From positions 7,308,733 through 7,372,732 of the forward strand of contig CM012954.1 of the NCBI GenBank assembly GCA_000181795.3: a stretch of 64,000 nt of DNA, read 5' to 3'. Source of the DNA: Trichinella spiralis. Taxonomy: Eukaryota; Nematoda; Enoplea; Trichinellida; Trichinellidae. Within the stretch, counting starts at the first letter, position 1; every line of letters starts with the position of its first letter. This document shows, piece after piece, positions 47,903 through 59,100 of this stretch. Under the pieces are notes generated by a model, which saw nothing but the letters and a program-made list of their open reading frames with translations, was not told the DNA's origin and did no database searches. The position numbers and the translations under genes were made by a program.

Positions 47903-49818
47903 CGCTCGCAACGTTCTCGGCTATGGTGGAATGTCTGCACTGAACAGAGTTTGCTTTCCAAAACTATATTCAAAATGAATTTATCGATTCAATTTTCCAC
48001 CCGATTATTGCGCAATTAACAGCAAGAAAATGCCTTTCCAATCGCATTGAGGAAATATTGATGTTTTCTCATCTATGAAATTCATTCTCGATCGGTGAGC
48101 ATACCTTGGATTTTATTCTTTTTTTCTGCTTTTATAAAACTTTTCCTCACAATTAATACCTGAAATAAAATCTCTAGAAATGAAAAAAATTATGTCATTT
48201 CACATTTTAACAAATTAAATATTGTGAAAGAAAGCGAATCACGTTTTCACTTGTGATCTTTGGCTTTTCATTAATTATTTTCATAAACAGTTCGCATACA
48301 TACCTAAAGTCAATAATAAATAAGTTTCACGGAAAAATATTTATTCAACTTTGATATGTGTTTATTTTTTCTTTTTTTTGTTCAACTAATATATTTTTCT
48401 GTCCCTTTTTTATCTTTATTCCATATTTACTGGCACTTTACGAGTACAAGTATTTGAGACAGTATCAGTGAAAAGTAGGCATTATTTGTAATTGGGTGAT
48501 TTTGAAATTTTGCTGACGTGGCAAAACAATACGTAGGCGGGAAATTTCAAAATCGACCAATCACTGATAATGCCTGTGATTTATTGTTATTGTTACTTGT
48601 TGTGATGTATACAATTTCATTTCAACCTTAATTATATCCGTTGAAGGTTCTGGTAATTTTTTTAAAATTTGGTTTGTTTATCGCAAGGAATAAGAATTTT
48701 TTTCTTGTAAAATGCACCAGTTAATGCGAATCATTTGACATTTGACGAAATAACAATAACGTTTTGGAAAATTGACAATAGCACCAAAAAAGAAACAGAA
48801 GACAACAAAATATATGAACTGAAAAAAGAAACTGGAAACAGTTTTTTGTTTCAAGAGTATGTTTATTCGCGTTTTTGATTTTTATCATTACTTAAAAGAA
48901 TTCAGAACACAGCACTAATTATTCTTTTGGGAAAAATGCTTTTTTGAATGAAATTACGTAAAAGCATGAAATATTTCTTTTCATTTACAAGTATATTCAA
49001 TACTGATGAAGCCAAAAAGCGCAACTGACGTAGATGAACAGGTGCATGCACTTTCGGCATTACTTCCACACTTTTGTCTTTTTTTGCATAACGATTTATG
49101 TTTTGTCAGCTTCAAGGTTCTTTTGCCATCGTTATCACTGAATGTTTATCGTGTAGTAGTGATATTTTCTTTCCGATAAGAAAATGCTTTTTTACTTAAA
49201 TTTATTTTAAAATTTTTGATTTTTGAACTAAAATAAATGCTTTTTTTATTGTATATATGCATATTTATTTATTTATTTATTTATTAAAATCGTTTAAAAC
49301 ATTCTTATATGCAATTAATGTTGTAGGAAAATTTTGTCATAAATGGTTTGTTCTAGCAGTCTTAATCTCATTGTTGTTTCCTGTTGATTTATTTTGATAA
49401 GGTGACATTCGGTGTTGAAGTTTGCTTTTTTTTGTTTGTTTTAGATGTTTAATTTATTTTTAAATCTATGTTTTTAACTTAATTTAGTAATTTTCTTGTG
49501 TTTTATTTAAAATTTATTCGGTAACTTACGTTTGTAATTTAAAAATTATATCTTTAACCTTCATTTCATAAAAACTACAGTATGCATTTATTTTTCATAT
49601 CTTTACTAAGAAAGTTTAAGATGAAATATCATCACTAAGTATTTTTATTGTTTGAAAAGTCCGCTTTTTTTGTTTAATTTTTCCCAAGTACATCCATAAA
49701 ATATATTATTCAAGTCGAAATTAGGCCGGTTGCTATACATTTTGTTTTATTGAAATAATGATATTTTTATTCTAAAAGTTTTCATTTTTCAGTTTTCTTT
49801 GATCTTTGCCTATCAATT
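47903..49818. other. 1.9-kb interval between divergent GNAT and RAE1 genes
   Basis: AT-rich; contains the foldback at 48477-48575. No supported exon. Upstream sequences of both genes must lie here. A strong acceptor (TTTTTCAG ending at 49792) sits 26 nt before the RAE1 ATG. Confidence 0.6.
48477..48575. repeat. 99-bp foldback element with about 35-bp inverted arms
   Basis: The left arm 48477-48511 (starting AGGCATTATTTG) and the inverted right arm 48541-48575 match at roughly 30 of 35 positions and share GATTTTGAAATTT. The spacer of 29 bp contains TGACGTGG and GTAGGCGGG. No clear target-site duplication was seen. It could be a small MITE or a structured regulatory element. Confidence 0.65.
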
Positions 49819-51593
49819 ATGTTTTCCTCACTTACAAGCAGTGCTTTGCGCCCAACTTCTACCCCGTTTGCTGCTGCTGCGGCGTTGAGTAGTTCTGCTG
49901 GTGCTCATAATCCAAATAAAGATTTCGAAGTTGTGCAACCGCCTGATGACACTGTTCAAGCGTTGAAGTTTAGTCCGCCAGCGCTTGCGCAAAATTTTTT
50001 AGTATCTGGCAGCTGGGATAATGTAGTAAGTTGTATTTGATAAATTTTCTATGATCTGCCTACTTATGACGGACGTCATAACAACAATTAATACTATGTT
50101 TTTGTTTTGTTTTGCTTTATTTTGTCATGTAAATGGTTTTAATTTTTTTATTATATTAGCTCCGAGTGTGGGAAGTGAAACAGGATGGATCAACAGAGCC
50201 TAAAGCTGAGCAACGAATTCAAGGACCGGTGATGCAAGTTGACTGGTCTGATGTAAAGCATTCTTCATTTTGCAATATTCGAGTCATTTTAAAGTCATTT
50301 CTTTATTTTTTTTGTTACCTTCATTAGGATGGTACTAAGATTTTTGTTGCATCAGCAGATCGCCAGGTCCGTGTTTGGGACGTTTCAAGCAATCAGATGG
50401 CTACCATTGGTCAGGTAAAATGCAATCATGAACATAATTTTTTGTTTTTTCTTTCTTTTGGAAAATTGAAATTTTTAGCATGATCAAACAGTTTCAACCT
50501 GCAATTGGGTGCACTCCCCCACATATAGCTGTTTAATTACAGGTTCATGGGACAAAACAGTCAAGGTGCGTGCATTTTAATATTGTTATTTTTTTATCAA
50601 GTTGAATTTTCTAGTTTTTTTTCTTTTTTTTATAGTTTTGGGATATGAGAACTCCGAACACTCCCGCTGGTGTTGTTAGCATGCCAGAACGCGTTTATTT
50701 TGTTGACGTGGTGAGTCATTGAATTATTTTTGGTATTTGAGATGATTATGAAAAATTGCTATTCAGTTATTTGTTATTATACAAATGCGAACTTCAATTG
50801 TAAAAGTTTAGTTGTATCCAATGGGCGTTGCTTGTCTTGCGAATAGAGAGATCAAAATTTACAAATTGGACGGTCAGCCTGTTGAGGTGAAGTCGATGGA
50901 ATCGCCACTGAAGTATCAAGTATGTTTGCAGTTAGTTTGAAAAAGTCCGAATCCAACTGCTTCGATATTGTTATGAATTATTATTTTTATGCAGACTCGA
51001 AGCGTGAGCATTTTTAAAGATAAAACAAATGGTGCACCTGTTGGTTATGCAGTGGGATCCCTCGAAGGACGTGTAGCTATTCAGTATGTGGAAACTGTTG
51101 ATCCTAAAGCGAATTTTACATTCAAATGTCATCGATCTCCGGAATTGGTCAACGGTTTTCAAGAAATTTATTCCGTATGAAAAAAAGAGAATTATTTGAA
51201 GCATATTTTTATGCTAATAGCTAAATAAAAATGATAACGTACTTTCAGGTGAATGATATAGCGTTTCATCCACAGCATGGGACTTTGGCTACTGTTGGAT
51301 CGGACGGTCGTTATTCATTTTGGGATAAAGATGCACGAACAAAGTTGAAAATGTCAGAAAAACTTCAGAATTCAATAACACGTTGCTGTTTCAACAAGAC
51401 TGGAGATATATTTGCATATGCCGTTGGATACGATTGGTCAAAGGTTAGTTTTTTGATTTTTTTTAAAGTATCATTTTATATGATGATTTACGTCATAAAA
51501 TTTTAGGGTCACGAGTTTCACAATCCTCAGACGAAAAATTATATTTTCTTGCATGCTTGTTTTGAAGATTTAAAGCCCAGAGTGAAGAAATGA
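49819..51593 (+). CDS. rae1: mRNA export factor RAE1 (GLE2, NPP-17)
   Basis: WD40 beta-propeller that binds NUP98 at the nuclear pore, supports mRNA export and helps spindle assembly. Nine exons: 49819-50025, 50160-50252, 50328-50414, 50479-50565, 50636-50710, 50812-50919, 50995-51174, 51249-51443, 51507-51593, all phase 0, giving 372 aa (human 368). Seen: an alanine/serine-rich N-terminus, then [120 protein letters not shown] and YDWSKGHE. The C-terminal LKPRVKK matches human LKPRNKK. Confidence 0.98.
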
Positions 51594-54500
51594 TTCATTC
51601 TCACTGGCAGCATTATTAATATGATGAAAAATTAATTTCTTGTTTTTCTGCACTATTTGTATAATTTTTGACTGATGACTTCAAAAAAACAATTATTCTG
51701 TTTTGTTTTTTGTATTTGGTCTTCTGTTGAGTTGTGTAGCTTGGAGTAAGTAATTTGACTAGCAGTTCTTGATATTCTTGCTATTGAGTTTGTTTTGTTT
51801 TCTTTTTTATGGTAATTATAATTTATCGAAGATGACGAAGAGCAATTGTTTTTTAAATGTGCAAAAAAATAATCGAGATCTCGACATTCGGCGTACGGTA
51901 AAAATGTCACATTCTGCGCTTCGATCCAATTCATCGATTTTGTTCACCGAAAGGTAAAAAAATGCTTTATTACCGAACGTTTGATGAATTGTTTTTCAAT
52001 TTTAATTATGTTAATTTCTTCACTCGAGCGAAGGGGAATGATTTGAGTTTAAATTTGAATTTTCAAATTGTTGTGATTGCGATTTCTTTCCATTTTGTTT
52101 TTGAAATCATCGTTGGAAATGCAAGTTCAAGCACATTATAGATGTGTTTTCCTTCTATTTTAATTAACTTTTGTTATTTAAATGACACCAATGCAACAAT
52201 AATTATTCATTTTCGCTTAGCTCAATAATTTTACACTTTCTGATTGAAAATTGTTACTTGTATTTATTTATTTGTTTTTTCATTTTGGATATATTGTCAA
52301 ATTATGTTATACTGGTATTTAATAGAAATTAATTATTTATTAATATATAATATAATTATTTAATAGAAATTTAATAGAAAAGTGCAGATGTCATTCATTT
52401 TGCACCACTGCTAGCAATAATTGATTTTTCATTGTTCGGCACGTGACTTGAGAGCTTTTGTATTGAGTATTTTTGAAGATGAATCTTTTTCGACTTATCA
52501 AATTACTTCACCTTAAAAACTTACCTTATTAAGCAGGTAAATGTGAAAATTTATTTCTTTCTGTGATGAATACCAGATGTAAATTAATATCTGCATATTG
52601 TAAGAGGTAGTAATTTTATTTATTTATGTTAATTGATCGGTTTTGCTTCCAAAATGGTATGAATTTAGATTTTCTTTCGTAGGGTCGAGGAATTCAATTT
52701 CAAATTAAATAGTGTTAGATCTTTTTAAGTGCGAGTAAATTTAATTTTTGCAAGCAAATCACTTTGCCCAACAATATACTGTTCAAAAATTATTTGAAGC
52801 GAAGGCAATTTTCAGCGCAGACGACAGGACGGCGGCGCATTTTGATGATAAGCTTGCTTTTTAAAGCTTCAAAAGGGGCCAATAATTGATCACATTGCAG
52901 TGCTGTTGAATCAAATTGTTGCTTTTCTCAGTGCATATTAATTAAAACAACTGATTGTAATTACAATGATAAAATTGAGGAAGATTGTATTATTTATTTT
53001 TTGTTTTATTTAGATTAAAAAAATATTAATTAAAGCTTTCTTTTATTATTGTTGATCTAGATTGTTGGTTTAATTTCTCTCAATTTTGCAATTATCATCT
53101 TCGACAATCTTTCTGAAGTGTTGAAAAAAAAAATTTTTTTTTTCACAATGTGTTGTTTATTATTAATGAAAATGTTATTTATTCAACTTATCACTCTTTA
53201 CAGTATTGATTTGTAAAAAGATGGAAAAGCTTCACATGTCAGGGCGTTTTCCGTAAAATTCCATATTATTATTTATAAGAAAAATATTTTTTGGTGAATT
53301 CAAGTAATGCAAAGTGATCTCTGGTTGTCAGGAGATTTGTTTTTCAATCAATCAATTTACATTTGCTGAACATATAAGCTACGTGATTTATTTTAGAAAC
53401 ACTCTTTCATCATATGGTTGTAATTTTACAGCAGCCTGGCAACCTCTGTATACTCTGTTTGTGTTATTCCTATTCAAAAATATTTTAATTCATCTCAATT
53501 TACAGAAGTATCCAATTGCATTTGCATATTGACTAATTACGCTGTTAGGGGAAATTTTGTTCAGCTTTTCAAATTTCACTCTGCATGTCACGTAGAATGT
53601 ACTGTCGTCTACTTATTTATAAGCTAATTTTAATCAGAAATGGTGAAAACAATGTATTATTTAGTTTAGAATAATAATAACTTTATCGAGAATCAGTTTA
53701 GTATGGTTGTTTTTCTTTTTAGAATTTTTTAAATGATTTTTTATAACTTGGTTGTATTGTTTGAAAAATGTAAGAATCTTATATTATTTGACATTCTTAT
53801 TAAAAAGTAAACATAATGTTTTAAACTTGTATATTGATGATTGTTGGAGAATTATGTTCAACGGTAACAATTAATAATAATCATGGCAAATTATTAATTA
53901 ACAAATGGTTTTTTTTTCTTCTCTTTTCTTTTTGAGTGAATAAGTGCTTTTGTATGATTTTGATTGAATATGTATCATATCTGTTTATTGATAATAATTG
54001 TATTTGTTTAAGATTGTCAAATGATAATTTTATGGAGTATTTTTAAAGAAAGTGAAGGAGAAAATTTATTTAAATACGTCTTAAAATTGAAACAAACTTG
54101 CAAATCGAACAGTAATAATAATAATAGTAATAATAGCGACAATTATTATAAAATTGAAAACATTCAACAGTTCAAATTGAAATCCAACCCAACGTGCTTG
54201 TCGAATCAGGCAATTAGGTAAATTACTTGCCGGCGCTCGGGGATGCAGGTTGTGCACATCAGATAAAGGGCAAACTCGACGGCTTACTGAGATTGTTGCT
54301 TAAATTGGCAATCAAATTTCAAAAGAACCGTATTTCATACGTTGCATATTTGAAATCCATTTATGATTAAAAATAAAAATGGAAAGCGCGCATAAATATT
54401 GACTATGAAATTAATTGACTATTCAATTTTGTTAATTTTAAGAGCATTTACAAAAATGCGTTTGTAGTTGATGATGTAGATTAAGTGAAAATATATATCC

Positions 54501-54717
54501 ATGAACTGTTTTTTTTTACCTTCTCAAGTTGAAGTGAATTGTTTGTTTGTTTATTTTATTGTATCAAGCAGTTGTAGCCTTCGTTGGAGACGAGCAACGT
54601 TTTTGAATGGAAGATTGCAATCGACAGTTTTGCAATTGGTTTTGTTTCTCAGCAGAGCAGGATCGAGCGATATAGGCGAATAAGGCTTCTTCTTCATCTT
54701 AGGCGAAGCTCTGGAGA

Positions 54718-54742
54718 GTTGTTGTTGTTGTTGTTGTTGTTG
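54718..54742. repeat. (GTT)n microsatellite
   Basis: About eight copies of GTT. Confidence 0.85.
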
Positions 54743-55619
54743 CTCTTATACTTATCGTATATGCTAATGGGTTTCTTAAATGAACAAATGTATATATATG
54801 CAGATGTATGTATCATCTATGAATAAGTAATGTATTGAATATTGAAAAAAAATTTTTTTCAAAATATATTTAAGTATGTTTGTTTTTTTTGGAAAAGTGG
54901 TAAAAAGAAATGATCAAAATGAAGCTTCAGAAATTATTTGCATTAAACTTGATTCCACCAATGTTAAACTGAGACAGAAAGTGTTGATTTTAGCTTGTGT
55001 AAAAGCTAAAAATTGGAAACTGACTGCCTTTTGTCGTTTGATTTTTTTTATTGATTTTGCATTGGTTTACTGTTTGTTGTGTAATTTGTTGCTTCTCCTC
55101 TTTGTTCGGCAAGTGCCTTCTTGCCTTCACTTGCCATCCACCCTTGTTGTTTGTTTCAACAAGCTCAGTTGTCAGTTATTATTAATAATTTGTATTTTCT
55201 TTTCAAATCGAAGTCAAAAATTATGACACGAAGAAAATTACATCATTTCCAATATTATAAATAAGCAGACATTTAAAATAATAGTTAATGTTGTTGTTGT
55301 TGATGATGATGATAGTAGGCTTTTCAGAGTTTTTATTTGAATAATTTATTTGTTCAGTGTCGACAAAAATGAGATAGTGCATAACTTTTTTGACAATTTA
55401 TGTATGTTGAAAAGTTTCCACATGCAAAAGGGATGTGCTATTTTTTTGTTTAAATTTTTTCAGCAGTTTCAACTGTTGATATTTCATTGATATCATTTTC
55501 AATAATTTTTCACACGTTTGGTTTTTTGGTGTTGGTTGTTAAAAATTTTTTTACTTCTTTACATTGGTTGGCTGGACGATTGGTTGGTTAGTTGATTGGT
55601 TGGTTTGAAATTGTTCCGT

Positions 55620-55960
55620 CCCATGACAGCGGTTCCTCTTTTAGCATGGCTCATCTTTTGCTTTGCAATGAATGCCAAAACTGACGAATGGCGGCGGAAG
55701 CAAGTTTCCTTGCTTGAACTTATATTATAAAATGGGTGAGATCGATGCGACCCCAGACATTGAAGCGTCCAGATAGTGAAAACGTTTTGGTCCTAGGGTA
55801 CCCCGGGCTTCCTGGGTCCGTTTGCATTGGTCGCGTGATATAAATTGAAGTCGCGCGTCATTGACACGGCAAATCGATCCTCCTTTTGTCAAATCGTCAG
55901 GAAATTCCAATCACTTGTTGGTTTGCTTTTATGCGAATTCTACATCCGGATCAGTACTGT
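55620..55960 (+). promoter_or_regulatory. CpG-rich patch with TATA box, likely NCS promoter / first untranslated exon
   Basis: The least AT-rich block for several kilobases. It has clustered CpGs (TCGCGTGA, TCGCGCGTCATTG), the palindromic CCTAGGGTACCCCGGG at about 55792-55807, and TATAAAT at 55839-55845 with room for a start near 55870. The NCS start codon lies 330 bp further, and acceptor-like sites (CTTTTCACAG near 56031, TTCAAACAG near 56134) could remove a 5' UTR intron. Direction is inferred from the neighbouring gene. Confidence 0.4.
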
Positions 55961-56196
55961 CACTTTGGGGTGGTTTGCTTTATTTTAATTGCAATTTTAA
56001 TTTTCTTCTTTTTCCTTTCTCTTTTCACAGAAATCACACATTGCATCACAAAAGATCACGTATTCCAAGTATTCCGCTTTGTCATTATATTAGAATGAAA
56101 GAGAAGACGTGAAAGCTTGTTTTTGTTCAAACAGCAGAAGTGGAAACTGCAAGAAGCACAGCAACAATTCCAACACCATTCACCAGTCTGATCACC

Positions 56197-59100
56197 ATGG
56201 GCGCCAAAAATGGACGTCTATCCAATTCAGATATCAAAGATCTGGAAAAGTCTACATATTGTAAGTGATTTTCTTTTTTACATTATTGAATGATTTTTAT
56301 TGATTTTTCTGTATCACCTTTTTGAGCCTCTTAATTAGAATATGCTTAAAATTTTGCTGCTGTTGTTGTTGTTTGATTTACAACACTACTAACTTTTACA
56401 GTTATCTTTAGTTTTTTTTTTGTATTTTATAATTTATGTTATTTAAAAATTGATATTTTCGATAATGTTCCGCAAGGCAATGACGTTTGCTTTCTGCTGT
56501 TCCTTGAAATTGGCATAATAATGAGTTGAATAATTGCTGCAGAGTGTGAAATTTTTATCAACATCACTTTCACTGATGTTGATAAAAAATTTATACAGCT
56601 TTGATCAGGTTAAAAATATCGATTGAAAAGTGATATTAACATCAACCATCGAAGTGAAGATCAAAATTTTCAATGCCAATGTGTGCACTGTTTTATTTTG
56701 ATTAAATTGCTGCCACAGATGTACTTTTCTATGCATTCATAGATACTTCTATATAGGTATAGTAGATACTTCTCTCCCTCTCTTCTTTCCCCTCCCCCCT
56801 TCTCTCTTTCAACCGTTTTATATGCTTCAAACATGCCACATAGCAGCTTTTTTTCCACTGACGTGGTTATTAATTAAAATATACACTCCATTTTAATCAG
56901 CTTGCTATGTTGTTTTATAGCATTGACTGAAATGCGAGTGGGTGTTTTCCAACGGGTGGCTGTGTTTAATTTTTGCCAAACGTGCGAGTTATCATTGATT
57001 GTACTTTCACTTGGCTCTTCTTATTTTGTCAGGGACGATTTTTATGAATGCAATGCTTTTGGCACTGCTTCGACTTGGAATGCATGTTTTATTCATTCAT
57101 TCACTCGTCACTTTATTCATTCATTCATTCATTCATTCATTGCTTACTGACCTTCCTAACGACAAGTCCACGACGGGGTTATTGTTAAATTAGAAAAAAA
57201 ATTTTTTTTTAATATTATGCATGCATGATATATTAATTTATGAATAACTGCTTCACAAAGATGAACAGAAATGTATTAAATTTGTTGTTGTTGTTGTTGC
57301 TGTTGTAGATGGGGAAAATTAATTAAACAACAAAGCGAGCAAGCAAGCAAGCAAGCAACAAAGTGAATTTAGGTTGTATGAATGGAAAATCCGATTATTA
57401 TTCAAGCCTAAAAGATTTACTAGCCTATTTTGCTTGTTTCAAATGCTTTGAACACAATTAGTCGATTGTGCTTAGTGCTGCTATTGTTGCACATTGATTT
57501 ACGAAGCTGTTCTTTGTATGTGGATAAAATTTTAATTTAAACATATAAATAAATAAATATAATAAAGGATAAATTGAAAATTTTCTACAAAATGTACTTT
57601 TCATCTAAATTTATGTTAGCTGACAATTTGTTGCAATAAATGCATTTTTTGGCATCTGTTAGGTTCAAGTGATGTTTCTTTGTTTGAAGAAAAATGTTCT
57701 TTCTCTTCAACAGCAAGTTGCATCTAAGCTAGAATTTTTTTAACTGAAATTTTTTTTGCAAATTTTGAAAGTGCATTCTGAATTTATTATTTGAAAATAA
57801 GAAAAAAATAATTATATGGAAAATTTTTAATTTAAAAATTTATTGAATGCAAAAATAGTTATGCCTTAGGATATTTTGAAATAATACGGTTTTTTTATGA
57901 TGCAGATTTTGATGCTGTTTGTAATTTGTTGCTTAATACATAGACTTCTTCTGTAATGGATGGTAAAGTTTGAAGAAGTTGAAGCATTATGATTCTTTGT
58001 AGTTTTTCTCTCTTCACATTCTTCCTGTACTGTTTGTTTATGGGAAAAGCTGCAAATATTTATTTTTTCTGTTTTTTTCTGCTACGAATTGACATTTGAA
58101 TTTATCATTTAAAAATAAGCATTGCTTTTTCAAAATTTTGAAACTTTTCTTCACTTTCAACTTTTTGCTATCGTAAATGTTGCATGGCATTATATTTAAC
58201 ATTTGCATGTATGGTTGGCTGGCAAAGTTCGTGAATAGATAGATAGATAGATATTGTTCTTTTTTATTTTACCAATTTATGTATTTTTTCAAACATGTTG
58301 AAATAAAAACAGTTAACTAAATCAATAATTTAATATGACTTAAGCATTTTTATTGTTTGTGGAAAATATTATTTTGTTTTTCATTTTAGTCAATCGCAAA
58401 GAACTGAGAAAATGGTAAGCAAATTTTTATGATGTTCTTTTACATGGCTTGGTAAGTGTTATTTATATATGTGTTTATTTTTATTTATCTATTTATTTAT
58501 TTTAACTGGAGAATTTAAAGGTAATACATATATATAGTGTGTGTGTGTGTGTGTTTGAGTTGAATGTATTTACATTTGTTCTTGTTTATTTTTATTATTC
58601 TGTAATTACTTGTGGTGGATACAGTAAAATGAATCTGAGATGATTAGAAGGTGAAATTTTTGCATACGAACTGTTGTTTCTTTATTGAAGTTTAATCGAG
58701 TGGCATCATTCATGAAATAATTCATTTTGCTTTTATCATTCTGCACTGCTGAGGGCAATCAATTTTCTGCGCTTTCCTTTTTCTCTTTTCCCTTCTCCAA
58801 GCGTCGTTAGTAATGGAATTTTTCTTCACGGCAAAGAAATTGTTTAATTTCAACCAGGACCGACCCGTCGGCCTTGTGATGATGATTATTCGACTTTTCG
58901 CTCTTAAGCTTAGCTTGACGCAATTAACATTGCCTCTGATGCGCTTTCCCCTTCCCCCCCCTCCCCTCAGTACCTTATTCTCTCTCTCTCTTTCTTTGTC
59001 ATTGTTTTCAATTTTATCTCTTTACAAATTAGCCGTCGACGGCTTTTTCAAAAAGCAAATTCTGTTAGCTTGGCTTAACTGGATTTTACATGCATTGTGC

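Larger units (their letters stand above)
51594..56196. other. 4.6-kb gene-poor interval upstream of the NCS gene
   Basis: AT-rich. It begins with the RAE1 3' UTR and ends with a compact GC-rich, TATA-bearing patch (55620-55960) that is the likely NCS promoter. Several short open frames (54.0-55.2 kb) have low-complexity or non-protein-like sequence. No gene supported. Confidence 0.55.

Noticed and set aside
15496-51593. U12-type introns in the window
   Set aside because: Every intron modelled has a GT (once GC) donor of major-class type; none begins with the /RTATCCTT consensus.
54021-55226. Several plus-strand frames of 60-116 codons
   Set aside because: Low-complexity, hydrophobic or repeat-derived sequence without exon signals.
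55725-55910. 61-codon minus-strand frame
   Set aside because: Lies over the CpG-rich promoter-like patch, has no homologue and no splice-linked neighbours.
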